Shown: piece after piece, positions 11,464 to 23,381 of the stretch | Layout of the letters: the number at the start of each line of letters is the position of its first letter | Position numbering within the stretch: position 1 is the first letter of the stretch | From: Prochilodus magdalenae | Taxonomy: Eukaryota; Chordata; Actinopteri; Characiformes; Prochilodontidae | Direction: 5' to 3' | NCBI GenBank assembly: GCA_024036415.1 | Contig: JAMWET010000011.1 | Location: 33,501-97,500, forward strand | DNA length: 64,000 bases | Notes under the pieces: model-generated | The model's input: only the letters and a program-made list of their open reading frames with translations | Database searches by the model: none | What the model was told of the DNA's origin: nothing | Made by a program: the position numbers and the translations under genes

Positions 11464-13107
11464 TTAATTCCTAATCGACACATCAACATTGTTCCTTCAT
11501 CGTTCAACATTCCGTTTTTTCATCTACGCGTCCGTCTGGCTGTATGTCTGTTTGTCCATTCAAACACTTAACAAATTATAAGTTATCATATATAGTAATA
11601 TCGTACACATAATTATGTATATAGTATGTTTATTATTTTACTCTCTGTTCCCGGTGCATTAGAAGGGATGTTAACTTCTGTGTTAGCCATATTACCCAAA
11701 GCTTCAGTCGAGCAGTGCAGTTTCACCTCAGCAGAGAGGAACCCAGGTGAATGCAGCTCTAGCATTCGTTAAAGGAGGGAGATGGGCACCCAGGAACCCT
11801 GGAACCTAATCCAAACCTGACTCAATGTCCAAACCTGGCCAGAGTCTGCCGTGAACAGTCGGGTCCCGTCGGATTTGGACAAATATTTCAAGCTCTGTTT
11901 GAGACAGTCCACCGGTGGGGAGTGGGGGGGGAGCGGTGTGAGTTTTGTGGAGACGCGGGAAGGTGTGAAGCCAGCAGGTGACAAGAGTGAGTAATGGAGC
12001 AGGGTGTGTGAAATGAACCGCAGAGAAACACTGCCTTCCATCCTCTCTGCAAAAACACATATTTATAACCTCAGCTCCACTCCAGGAACCTGTAATTGTG
12101 TTTCTGTGTGACGTGACTCGCCCAAAGTCACATATCTCTATACCCCCGAGTCCCGCGTGAAGGGAAGGTGCCCCTGTAATATGAGGTACATGACTTTGGG
12201 CTGAAGGGAGGAAGCGGTGGAGGAAGGCGATGTGAGCCAGCATGAGACGGGAATAAGGAAAGGCAGCCTCATCTGGTACGACAACCGGAAAGCTGACCAC
12301 GAAGCAGTGGTCAAGCCTGATTTACTGTCCTACCTGTTAGGCTCGGTGTTCATGACTGTGTATTTGGGTTCCACTAGAACAAATTTACATGCTTCACTTC
12401 CCCCCACACACAATAGTTTTCCCATACTGTACATCTGTATTCACCCTCTGTCTGAACTGTACCTTTAAGCCCCGCCTCCTAATGAGCCCAGTGGGCTCGG
12501 ATTGGTCAGCTTGTCCACTCTGTTCTGAATGGTCAACCGCTAGAGCGGCAAACTGCTGAGTTGTCCTCTAAGTGGTTCTGCCGCATCAGTTTGGTCCAAA
12601 GTCGGTTCCTGAAAGTCCGGAAGAGCAAGCTGGTGGGTCCATTTGAAGACTGGAAGGTAGACTGGAGCAGACTGGTTTCAGGGTGGCCGGTTTTTACTGA
12701 TTTAGCTTTGTGTGTGTGCTGTGTGCTGAGGGAATGCCAAATTTGCCAGTAGGCGGGCAATAAGGACTGTGTTACGAGATGATGTCACCGTGTAACAGGG
12801 AAGAGAAGGGCTGGAATTCCAACAAGCCATTTCCGGCAGCTTTGGATTCTGTGGATTCTGTGGGAGAGCGGGAATTTTTTCCTCTATATGAAGACATCAA
12901 TGTCCCATTTCTGTAGTGGGAGTTTTTGCCAGTTCGCTGTCATAGTCTTGATCTGTGCCACGGAGTAGGGCCTTCATTGTAGGACCTTAGCTTGATAATG
13001 CAATGGGAGAACAACTGTAGTGCTGCAAGGAGGCCAGCCTAGAATCCACACTCACATGCATCATGCGGGTTGCTGATGTCACGTTGAAGCAAGCAACACT
13101 TAACATC
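11464..13107. other. Unique sequence, no gene recognised
   Basis: No coding support. AAGCCCCGCCTCCTAATGAG at about 12470 resembles a motif I have seen in dispersed fish repeats, but the family limits cannot be drawn here. Confidence 0.4.
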
Positions 13108-13788
13108 AAAATGATAGTGGCTCAAACAGCTGCACCCAGAAGGAATCAACCGACAGGAAGGAAATTTGGTGGGTAGGTTTGACACTGTGAGATATACCAA
13201 TGATTCAAGTTCTCACACCTAGCTGCTCATGTGACCGGCATGACCCAACAGCCACGACCGCAGACAGTCAGCGAGCAGTGGTGTCCTCCATGAGTCATCC
13301 TGTTAGTGCAGCACCATTGGCAGACGGCTGCACCACGCAGGACTACATGCACACAGACCGTTACCACGACTGTCCTTAACACCACGTCACCGTCACCAAA
13401 GACTGCAGTGGTGTCGTACCAGACTGTCATGGAGTGACTAAAAACATGTCACACATCTATAAGGCTCGATGTCCCTCCACCTCCACCCCTACCGCACCAT
13501 CTGCAGGGACTGTGTGAGGATGTTCAAGCTGCATGGGATGGATTACCACAGGACACCATTAGGAACCTCTACAGCTCCATACCGAGACGTCTGGCATGTT
13601 GGGTTAGCAAACACGGCGGCCCGACGCCATACTGAGAGACAGACTTCTGTATGTGTAGCTCAATAAATATTGATCATATCAGTCTAAATTTATCATCACT
13701 TATTGATCCTGGTCACCTTTACCTTCCTTCCCAACAGCACCGCACTCCCACACCTCCTTCTGGGTGCAGCTGTTCTTTAGATGGTGAC
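13108..13788 (+). mobile_element. Tc1-like element, family B, internally deleted
   Basis: The 5-prime end carries CAGCTGCACCCAGAAGGA and the 3-prime end TCCTTCTGGGTGCAGCTG, the family's terminal inverted repeat. The first part matches the transposase start region of the copy at 26157. The middle coding for the catalytic SDESRF motif is missing, and the last part encodes the C-terminus ending in HGGPTPY-like residues (about 13480-13636). AATAAATATTGATC follows. It is non-autonomous. Confidence 0.8.
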
Positions 13789-15099
13789 AAGCTTCATCAC
13801 TTCTATCGTATTTAGTTCAAGGTTTGTAGCTCCGTTTGAGCTGTTATCGGAAATTCTGGTACTTTCAATGCTTCTAAAAGTTCCGCATGCAGGAACACAG
13901 CTGCACCATCATCGCCAATGTCATGATGCCAACAGCAGAGCTGACCAGGATAGCTCAGTGAGGTTTTTGTTGATGCCACAGATCAGCAAAAATCAAAAAA
14001 GAGGGAATCAGGTTGGGTGTGCAAGCTACTGTCAGTGATACCCATGCTCAAATGAATTTACAGTCATCTGAATACAATTCATATATCAGTTGCATTCGGT
14101 ATATAAAGCATATTTCTATTTTATATATTGGCAGGATGCCAAGTCTCGACAACCCAGCCATGCTCATAAAAGACTAGGCCTTTTATACCCTGCCGTGTGT
14201 TTGCATCACCTGTTTAAGACCTGTTTTCTCATTTCACGGTGGTCCTGGTCTTAAATTACCCCCAACCCGGCAGTTTTCTGAGCATGTAGCAGGAACGTGT
14301 TCCAGAATGAGCTTATATATGAGCGTATACACTGTACAGGGAAAGAGAAAACTACACGTCCTACGGGGAGGAGGGGTGATAGCTAACATGATGACACGTC
14401 TCAGGGAAGCAGAGAACGCATTCTGCTGTGGGTTGAAAAAGTCAGCAGTATTAATCTGTTTATTTTCCAAACCGGTGACTGTAATTTCAATGTTTCTAAT
14501 TAGTTTATTTTTCCAATTGGAGGAAAGTTCCGGAAGGAGTAGATCAAATTAGAGTTTGATTTCATACTCATTGCCTAGCACTAAATAGCCCTGAGCTCAT
14601 TAGAAGTACATGTTATCCTGTCAGTGGTTCCGTTCTAAAGGCCTTTCGCTGGTTCCCAAAACAAACATCATACAAGCCACCCGAGAGGATCCTGCTGGTC
14701 TCCCAAGCCTTGCAGGAGACCGACAGATGGATGGCTGTTGCCTTTAGTTCCCTGTCTGTGAAATGTATGATCAGGCTAGTCGTATCCAAGCCTCTTTTCC
14801 TCGGCTGGACCGAACGATTCTGAGCACGATTTATAGTGGGATTTCCACACCACTAGCTAACCGTGCTCAGGGCTCCAGAACCATTCAGTAGGATGATGCA
14901 ACGTTGTTCAGGCTTCATAGAACCTTGCTGCTATTCAGGGAACCCGGTTTGCATTGGCACCAGATTTTTGTAGGAACCATGGAACATCAAAGGATACAAC
15001 ACCGCCAACAGAGAGCGCTACACCGTGGTAGTAAACCGTAGTAGCAAGATGTCCGAGCATATGGACCACATGGAAACCACCAGCGAATCCATGTGTGGG
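13789..15099. other. Unique sequence, no gene recognised
   Basis: No exon supported. GCTGCTATTCAGGGAACC at about 14927 recurs at about 16706, so part of 14.9 kb belongs to some dispersed repeat. Confidence 0.4.
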
Positions 15100-15840
15100 G
15101 GCACAAGTGGTTTGTTGGCATGCATCACACGTCCAGTAAAGCTCACTGCCACTGGACCCTAGAGCAGTGGAGACCTCTTCTCTGGAGTGACCAATCACGC
15201 TTCTCTATCTGGTAGTCCAATGGACGAGTCTGGGTTTAGCGGCTGCCAGGAGAACGGTACCTGTCTGACTGCACTGTGCCGAGTGTAAAGTTTGGTGGAG
15301 AGGGGATTATGGTATGGGGGTGGTGTTCATGAGTTGGGCTCCGCCCCTTAGTTACAGAGAGAGGAACTCCTAATGCTTCAGCTGACCGAGAGACTCTGGA
15401 CACCTTCATGCTCCCAGCTTTGTGGGGACGGTTTGGGGACGGCCCCTTCCTGTTCCAACATGACCGCACACCAGTGCATAAAGCAAGCTCTATAAAGGCA
15501 TGGGTGAGCGAGTCTGGTGTGGAGGAACTGGACTGGCCTGCATAGAGTCCCGACCTCAACTCGATAGAACACCTTTGGGATGGATTAGAGCGGAGACTGA
15601 GAGCCAGGCCTTCTTGTCCAACATCAGTGTCTGACCTCACCAAAGTGCTCCTGGAGGAATGGTCAGGAATTCCCATTAACACATTCCTAACATTGTGGAA
15701 AGCCTTCCCAGAAGAGTTGAAGCTGTTCTAGCTGTAAAGGGTGGGCCGACATCATTTTGGACCATATGGATTAAGAATGGGATGTCACTCGAGTTCAAAT
15801 GCGTGCGAGGGCAGGCAAGCAAATACCTTTGGCAATGTGG
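15100..15840 (+). pseudogene. Tc1-like transposase pseudogene with 3-prime terminus
   Basis: A DDE transposase of the Tc1 family, which cuts and pastes its element at TA sites. In one frame lie WSDQSRF (from 15183), FLFQHDRTP (from 15447) and SPDLNSIEHLWD (from 15546). These hold the first aspartate, the second aspartate and the final acidic residue of the catalytic triad. The C-terminus reads LLEEWSGIPIN as in the family. In-frame TAG stops at 15213 and 15543 disable it, and the N-terminal DNA-binding part is missing. The 3-prime flank keeps GGGCCGACATCATTTTGGACC and ends near CAAATACCTTTGGCAATGTG, a diverged form of the element terminus. The TIR end at 51920 belongs to the same family. Confidence 0.85.
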
Positions 15841-16751
15841 TTAGCTTAGCGCTAACCTACCACTAGAAAACCCATAGGGGTGCCAGCAGAAATGAGTATT
15901 ATCATAAAGATGGTTTTTGTATCGTCTTATTGGCTTGAAGTTTTGAAATTTACGGCTGGAACTGACAGCATTGATTCGCCACTCTAAACATCAAAACACC
16001 TTCATAAAAATATCCGATCATTCAGCAGAGCTTTAGGCCAAAACCGATAATGGATACGGAAGCTGCTGACACTGTTTACACTGTAGATATCCGAGCTGTA
16101 ATCCACTGGAACATAAAATGGAAAAATAAGAACAATTCAAATGAATACAGGATCAGCACTTTTCCGCACACATGAGCATTATGTCCTTTCGGAAAAGTGC
16201 TTCGCCTCACTGTTTGGCTTACAAGTGCCATAATCGCTCTTCTTCTTCCAGGACGTGAGCTAAAAAGCGCATCATCACAGCACAACCTGGTACGAGTTCA
16301 ATCAAAGCCATCCTGGGGACGTATTCATCAGGAAGATTCTGCGCCTCCAACAAGGGACTCCGAAGAAAGGAGTAATGACCGTCCATACGTTCAGCTCCAG
16401 ACGAAGTGCAGATGAAGAACTAGAGGGGGACGTGTTAGCAGAACCTTTGATCAGGGGAAGATTTATGGAGAACTTGATTTATGAAGATTGCGCCAGCCAT
16501 ATGCTGCTGTAGGTTAGTCTCAAACTCGCAGCACCCCGGCTCTCACTGTCAGGACCGCTGGCATGCTGCCTTTAAAGGGACACTCCAGGATCTGCGGTGG
16601 TCTATAGCAGGGTGTCTCAACCTTTGGGGCATGAATGAAAATAAGGGACGGGGGAGGGGGAGCTGGGGCGTGGTCATGTGTGAGTGATGTGTTCAAAATA
16701 AAATGCTGCTATTCAGGGAACCAGTCTACATCCTTTCGTTGCGAGGTACAA
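15841..16751. other. Unique sequence with a perfect hairpin
   Basis: AGCACTTTTCCG (16155-16166) and CGGAAAAGTGCT (16190-16201) form a perfect 12-bp stem with a 23-nt loop. No gene or known RNA family is recognised. Confidence 0.45.
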
Positions 16752-16866
16752 CCTGACTCAGAATGAATGCGCATCATCTTTAGCGATGAGTCCCACTTTT
16801 GTTTTGATGACCAACGAATCCATGTGTGGAGGCACTGTGGTCAGCATCACGATGAACTGTGTGTTG
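16752..16866 (+). mobile_element. Tc1-like family B fragment
   Basis: Encodes SDESHFCFDDQRIHVWRHCG, the catalytic-core neighbourhood of family B (SDESRF in other copies). Both ends are lost. Confidence 0.75.
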
Positions 16867-17221
16867 TGGGGTCCTCTTTACTCCAGAGGGCGTCCTGCAG
16901 TAAAATATTTGCACTCAATTTCAGCCAATCAGATGCTAGTATGCCTAAATGTGGTCTTGGAGACTTGGAACCTGGGGTAGGCACATCAACATTATCTATA
17001 GGTATAGGTTTACTTAGCGTCTAATACAGCTTCACACCAAAGATGACGCCAAGAACTTCAGATATCGGTCAGGACCCTTGGTTCGAGCCCCTCAATACCC
17101 TGTATCCAGTATTCAGTATCATGTAGTGTGGCATTGAGGCCAGTTCTCCAGTGTGAAGTTAACACCAGGTCTGAAGGAATGCCCATTAGTGTATAGAGAA
17201 GAATCTGTAAGCATGGTGGCC
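16867..17221. other. Unique sequence, no gene recognised
   Basis: A 60-residue minus-strand frame overlapping the GGAT array at the right edge encodes only HPSI repeats. Nothing else is supported. Confidence 0.45.
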
Positions 17222-17290
17222 AGATGGATGGATGGATGGATGAATGGATGAATGGATGGATGGATGGATGGATGGATAGATGGATGGATG
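17222..17290. repeat. (GGAT)n microsatellite
   Basis: About 17 units of GGAT with AATGG and TAGATGG variants. Confidence 0.9.
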
Positions 17291-17972
17291 CATGTATTCA
17301 CCTCAGGCTCATGATAAACTCCTGCAGACCCTTCTTTTCAGCCATGGCTTCATCCACGCTTGCCATCAGCATAGCAATAGCCTCGCTGTCGTCCGCCATG
17401 TTTGTTCTGGAGCCATGTTAGTCAACGTAGCAGTTTGTGTGAGGCTTTGGGAATTGGAGCCATAGGTCAGGCCTCTTGTCGGAGCTTCGTTCCGGGCTGA
17501 TAGTGTTGGGATTAACTACAATCAAGGAAAATGAGAAGTGTCATTACGTGTGGCGTCTATCTGAGCTGGGAGTTTTAAACCCCTGCATTGTGGACTAGCA
17601 ATAAGCAGCCCACCTCCTTTAGAACCTGAGGGCTGTTTGAGCTCGGTGCCCAGCGGCTACGTTTCATGTGGTGAGCCTTGGGCATGGTTTCAGTGCCTTC
17701 AGCATTCCAGAGCAGAGAACTTATTGTTTACCTGATTTTGAAACCTAATTTTGTATTTACCAAATTTGTTAAGCTACCGTGTGGTTAATAACTCGGGACA
17801 TATACCTGTTACAGATTGACAGTGAGGAGAAAAAGACTCTTCTGATGATGCATCTTGAAGCAGGCCCACCCCTTTGAAAAACTTCACGTTCTTCAGGCCC
17901 TTGAGGTCTGCTTTTGGGGGTGGGCTGTTTGATTTATTTAGTTTTTATTTATTTATTGATTATGGTTTTGCT
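17291..17972. other. Unique sequence up to the LINE
   Basis: No gene evidence. A T-rich stretch (about 17930-17965) precedes the 5-prime truncation point of the LINE. Confidence 0.45.
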
Positions 17973-19941
17973 ATGTTTATTCCAATCTGGCTGAAGCATA
18001 CAAAACAATACCTCTCCCCCACATTGGACAATCAGATCATCTCTCCCTCTTTCTCACACCTCGGTACTCACCACTCATCCAACGTGAGAAACCCACCGTG
18101 AGGACAATTAAAGTGTGGCCAGAGGGGACAGACACTGCGCTACAGGACCGTTTCAAAAATACTGATTGGAATATGTTCACTCACACAGACTTGGATCAGT
18201 ACGCCTCAGCTGTACTGGACCACATCTCTACCACCATAGACAGTGTCACCACCCAGAAACAGATCACCATGTACCCCAATCAAAAGCCTTGGATGAATCG
18301 GGAAGTCCGTCTCCTACTGAAGGCCCGCAACACTGCCTTCAGGTCGGGGGATACACAGGCCTACAGTACAGCCAGGGCTGAGCTAAAGAGGGGCATCATA
18401 AAGGCCAAACACCATTACAAGCGGAAGGTAGAAGATCACTTCTCCAACTCCAACCCCCGACGTATGTGGCAAGGACTCCAAATCATTACAGACTACAGGG
18501 CCATCAACCCCACCCTCGCCTCCTCTGATGTCTCCTTTCTCAACGAACTAAACAATTTCTACGCTCGTTTTGAGAGAGGGAACCCAACAACGGCAACCAG
18601 GGCAGATGTGTCTGCAGAACATCAGTCACTGACTCTCTCTCCCACTGAGGTAGGAGCGGTACTAGCAGGATTAAAATACACAAGGCCGCGGGGTCCTGAT
18701 GACATCCCTGGGCGTGTTCTCAGAGCATTTTTTCTGCAGAGCTGGCAGGAGTGCTGACGGACATATTCAACCTATCCTTGGCCTGTGCTGTGGTACCGAG
18801 CTGCTTCAAAAACCACCTCCATCATACCAATACCCAAAAACACCAATCCATCAAGACTGAACGACTACCGCCCAGTAGCCCTCACCCCCATCATTACAAA
18901 GTGCTTTGAGCGGCTGGTACTAGCACACCTGAAATCTTGTCTCCCTCCCCCCCAGGACCCCCACCAATTTGCATACTGCCAGAATAGGAGCACAGAAGAT
19001 GCAGTCTCCATAGCACTCCACTCTGTCCTCTCACACCTGGACAATAAAAACACCTCCGTCAGGATGCTGTTCATAGACTTCAGTTCAGCGTTCAACACAG
19101 TTATCCCCTCGCAACTCATCACAAAACTTACAGACTTGGGCATCAGTTCCCACATGTGCAACTGGTTACTGGACTTCCTAACCAACCGACCCCAACATGT
19201 CCGGATGGATAACCACTGTTCATCCACCATCACCATTAACACCGGTGTACCACAAGGCTGTGTAATAAGCCCCTTCCTCTTCTCCCTCTTTACCCATGAC
19301 TGCAAACCTGTCAATGACTCCAACATCATTATTAAGTTTGCGGATGACACCACGGTGATTGGCCTCATTAAAGACAGCGATGAGGCCGCCTATAGGGAGG
19401 AGGTGGATCGCCTGGCTGAGTGGTGCGACACGAATAACCTTCTGCTCAACGCTGAGAAAACCAAGGAGATAATCGTGGACTTCAGAAGGAACGCTGACTC
19501 ACATCCACCCCTCCACATCAAAGGGACAGCAGTGGAGCGTGTGAACAGCTTCAAGTTCCTGGGCGTCCACATCTCTGAGGATCTCACCTGGACCACCAGC
19601 TGCTCCAAGCTGGTCAAGAAGGCTCACCAGCGTCTCTTCTTTTTGAGGACTCTGAGGAGGAACCAACTGTCCTCAGACATCCTGGTGAACTTCTATCGCT
19701 GCACCATCGAGAGCATCTTGACCAACTGCATTACAGCATGGTACGGGTGCTGCTCTGCCACAGACCGGAAGGCGCTGCAGAGGGTGGTGAAAGCTGCCCA
19801 GCGCATCACTGGAACACCACTTCCTGCCATAGAGGATATCTACAGGAAGAGGTGTCTGAAAAGGGCTGGAAAAATCATCAAAGAATCCAGCCACCCCGCA
19901 CACACACTTTTCACCCTCCTGCCCTCTGGGAGGCGCTACTT
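17973..19941 (+). mobile_element. Rex1-like LINE, copy A (truncated at both ends)
   Basis: Non-LTR retrotransposon of the CR1/Rex1 group. It begins inside the endonuclease domain and stops after the SGRRY residues of the ORF2 C-terminus, where copy B begins. It is identical to copy B over the first 498 bp (offset 2182 bp). Neither a 5-prime UTR nor a 3-prime tail is present. The Rex1 assignment rests on FSSAFNT in RT motif A, QRLFFLR further on, and the ATTCT tail of copy B. Confidence 0.85.
18020..19941 (+). pseudogene. LINE ORF2 reverse transcriptase, copy A
   Basis: The reverse transcriptase copies element RNA into DNA at a nicked target. In order there are the endonuclease SDH motif (18032-18040), a linker, then RT motifs: DYRPVALTP (about 18863), [11 protein letters not shown] (about 19072), [10 protein letters not shown] (about 19243), FADDT (catalytic, 19337-19351), and the C-terminal [12 protein letters not shown] and SGRRY. 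Two homopolymer lesions break the frame: a T run at about 18727-18734 and an extra A at about 18806-18811. The frame therefore appears as two pieces, 18098-18757 and 18785-19981. The ATG at 18785 is not a real start. Copy B has the uninterrupted reading at both lesion sites. Confidence 0.85.
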
Positions 19942-22635
19942 CCATTATACTCACTGCAGTATATATACCCCCCGATGCTAATGCTAAGCTGGCTGTGAAA
20001 GAACTTTATGTAGCCATTAGCAAACATCAGACCAAACATCCTGAGGCTGCCTTTATTGTTGCTGGTGACTTTAACCACGCCAACTTGAAGACAGTCCTTC
20101 CCAGATTCCACCAGCATGTTTCCTGCCATACCAGAGGGGACAAGACTTTGGATCATGTTTATTCCAATCTGGCTGAAGCATACAAAACAATACCTCTCCC
20201 CCACATTGGACAATCAGATCATCTCTCCCTCTTTCTCACACCTCGGTACTCACCACTCATCCAACGTGAGAAACCCACCGTGAGGACAATTAAAGTGTGG
20301 CCAGAGGGGACAGACACTGCGCTACAGGACCGTTTCAAAAATACTGATTGGAATATGTTCACTCACACAGACTTGGATCAGTACGCCTCAGCTGTACTGG
20401 ACCACATCTCTACCACCATAGACAGTGTCACCACCCAGAAACAGATCACCATGTACCCCAATCAAAAGCCTTGGATGAATCGGGAAGTCCGTCTCCTACT
20501 GAAGGCCCGCAACACTGCCTTCAGGTCGGGGGATACACAGGCCTACAGTACAGCCAGGGCTGAGCTAAAGAGGGGCATCATAAAGGCCAAACACCATTAC
20601 AAGCGGAAGGTAGAAGATCACTTCTCCAACTCCAACCCCCGACGTATGTGGCAAGGGACTCCAAATCATTACAGAACTACAGGGCCATCAACCCCCACCC
20701 TCCGCCTCCTCTGATGTCTCCTTTCTCAACGAACTAAACAATTTCTACGCTCGTTTTTGAGAGAGGGTAACCCAACAACGGCAACCAGGGCAGATGTGTC
20801 TGCAGAACATCAGTCACTGACTCTCTCTCCCACTGAGGTAGGAGCGGGTACTAAGCAGGATTAAAAATACACAAGGCCGCGGGGTCCTGATGACATCCCT
20901 GGGCGTGTTCTCAGAGCATGTTCTGCAGAGCTGGCAGGAGTGCTGACGGACATATTCAACCTATCCTTGGCCTGTGCTGTGTGTACCGAGCTGCTTCAAA
21001 ACCACCTCCATCATACCAATACCCAAAAACACCAATCCATCAAGACTGAACGACTACCGCCCAGTAGCCCTCACCCCCATCATTACAAAGTGCTTTGAGC
21101 GGCTGGCTGGTACTAGCACAACCTGAAATCTTTGTCTCCCTCCCACCCTGGACCCCCACCAATTTGCATACTTGCCAGAATAGGAGCACAGAAGATGCAG
21201 TCTCCATAGCACTCCACTCTGTCCTCTCACACCTGGACAATAAAAAACACCTCCGTCAGGATGCTGTTCATAGACTTCAGTTCAGCGTCAACACAGTTAT
21301 CCCCTCGCAACTCATCACAAAACTTACAGACTTGGGCATCAGTTCCCACATGTGCAACTGGTTACTGGACTTCCTAACCAACCGACCCCAACATGTCCGG
21401 ATGGATAACCACTGTTCATCCACCATCACCATTAACACCGGTGTACCACAAGGCTGTGTAATAAGCCCCTTCCTCCTTCTCCCTCTTTACCCATGACTGC
21501 AAACCTGTCAATGACTCCAACATCATTATTAAGTTTGCGGATGACACCACGGTGATTGGCCTCATTAAAGACAGCGATGAGGCCGCCTATAGGGAGGAGG
21601 TGGATGGCGCCTGGCTGAGTGGTGCGACACGAATAACCTTCTGCTCAACGCTGAGAAAACCAACAAGGAGATAATCGTGGACTTCAGAAGGAACTACTTG
21701 ACTCACATCCACCCCTCCACATCAAAGGGACAGCAGTGTGAGAGCGTGTGAACAGCTTCAAGTTCCATGGGCGTCACATCTCTGAGGATCTCACCTGGAC
21801 CACCAGCTGCTCCAAAGCTGGTCAAGAAGGCTCACCAGCGTCCTCTTCTTTTTGAGGACTCTGAGGAGGAACCCAACTGTCCTCAGACATCCTGGTGAAC
21901 TTCTATCGCTGTAAGGTTTTTTGCCATCGAGAGCATCTTGACCAACTGCATTACAGCATGGTACGGGTGCTGCTCTGCCACATACCGGAAGGCGCTTGCG
22001 AGGGTAGGGTGTGAAAGCTGCCCAGCGCATCACTGGAACACCACTTCCTGCCATAGAGGATATCTACAGGAAGAGGTGTCTGAAAAGGGCTGGAAAAATC
22101 ATCAAAGAATCCAGCCACCCCGCACACACACTTTTCACCCTCCTGCCCTCTGGGAGGCGCTACAGGAGCCTACGGACTAGGACCACTAGGTACCGCAACA
22201 GCTTCTTTCCCACAGCGGTCTCGCTCCTGAACTCTGCCTCCTGACATACAACACACACCAATAACACATGGACTCAAACACATACACACACCAATAACAC
22301 GGACTTACACAACACATACCGGTGCTTTCATCTGTTGTATACACTGTACATTAATGTACATACTGTACAATAGCCTACTCTGTTTATAAGTACATACTTA
22401 TAGTATTTATTAACTCTGTTCATACGCCTCATATTTATAACCTGTTCATAGTCTGTATCTACTGTACATTTACCCTTTCATATTTATAACCTGTTCATAG
22501 TCTTATTTATAACCTGTTCATAGTCTGTACATTAATACCTGTACCTACTGTACATTTTACCCCTTCATATTTATAACCTGACCATAGTCTGTAAATTAAC
22601 ACCTGTTTCTACTGTACATTTCACATTTTTATTAC

Positions 22636-22673
<38 letters not shown>

Positions 22674-22785
22674 TTACTAAGCACTTCTGGATGGATGCAA
22701 ACTACATTTCGTTGCTCTGTACTTGCGACATGTGCAATGACAATAAAGTTGAATTCTATTCTATTCTATTCTATTCTGTGAACGC
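19942..22785 (+). mobile_element. Rex1-like LINE, copy B with 3-prime tail
   Basis: Starts in the endonuclease domain ([14 protein letters not shown]) directly after copy A ends, and runs through ORF2, a 3-prime UTR (about 22245-22740) and the terminal AATAAAGTTGAATTCT followed by (ATTCT)n. The 3-prime UTR contains about four imperfect repeats of TATTTATAACCTGTTCATAG and a (TA)n run (about 22640-22668). Relative to copy A the interval 20655-22011 carries many 1-4 nt insertions (net +42 bp) with almost no clean substitutions. Both sides of that interval are identical to copy A. Confidence 0.85.
19955..22244 (+). pseudogene. LINE endonuclease/reverse transcriptase, copy B
   Basis: The C-terminal half of an APE-type endonuclease is readable: VAGDFNHANLK with catalytic-site GDFN at 20063-20074, LDHVYSN, and SDH at 20214-20222. 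The linker and RT follow in the same order as in copy A. The frame is continuous from 19995 to about 20655 and then broken repeatedly up to about 22011. The C-terminus is intact again after that and ends SLLNSAS at 22244. FADDT lies at about 21534-21548. As written it cannot encode a functional protein; many breaks may be sequencing errors. Confidence 0.8.
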
Positions 22786-22983
22786 TTTGGTCAAGGGTGT
22801 TCAGGTTCCTCTGCATGCAGGCACAAATGGTCACTGGTTCTGAGTTCTAACTTAATGGACGTGGAACCACAGGTCTTAACACAGTCGTGGAGAGTTGGCT
22901 CTGCATTCTCAGGTGAAACCTTCTCCTGCCCATCAGAACTCCCATTCATCCAACCACGATGCCAGATAGGGAAGCATGACTCA

Positions 22984-23259
22984 TCACTCTATTGGACACG
23001 TTTCCACCCCTCCAGTGGGGTCCCTTATGATGCAGGTGGCCCTCTTCCTGCATCTGGAGGTGTAGATGTCCGTAGTGGTGGGGAGGCTGACTCCGACAGA
23101 CCTCTGTGAACCCGGGAGGTGGGCATGTCTGCTCCTTCTGAAGTCCACAGTCATCTCCTTCGTCTTCTTTTCGTTGATGCAGAGGTTGTTCTTTCTGTGC
23201 CAGCCCTCCAGGTGTTCTACCTCCCGTCTGTAGCCGGACTCATCACCATGGGGAGCCAA
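22984..23259 (-). mobile_element. LINE reverse-transcriptase fragment (second family)
   Basis: The minus strand reads GDESGYRREVEHLEGWHRKN, then KTKEMTVDFRRSR, the region just downstream of the RT active site in Rex1/CR1-type elements (copy A has [16 protein letters not shown] and [11 protein letters not shown]). It then jumps to LPTTTDIYTSRCRKRA from the C-terminus, so it is internally deleted. Divergence shows it is a different, older lineage than the 18-22.8 kb LINE. Confidence 0.75.
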
Positions 23260-23381
23260 ATTTTAGTGAGATCATTGAGTGAATGATGTACTTAGTATAT
23301 TGTGCTCCTGGTTGAGATTTTTCCAATTCACAATAATACCACTTACAGTTGACTAGGGCAGATGCGTGAGACAGAACCTTG

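Noticed and set aside
9013..11571. Very long open frame (852 codons) as a repetitive structural protein
   Set aside because: All three plus frames are open over the same interval because the 41-bp unit lacks stops. No promoter, signal peptide or splice context favours any one frame.
18785..19981. A separate 398-residue protein starting at 18785
   Set aside because: The ATG arises from a frameshift. The true LINE frame runs through from upstream, and the last dozen codons after 19941 are out of frame in copy B.
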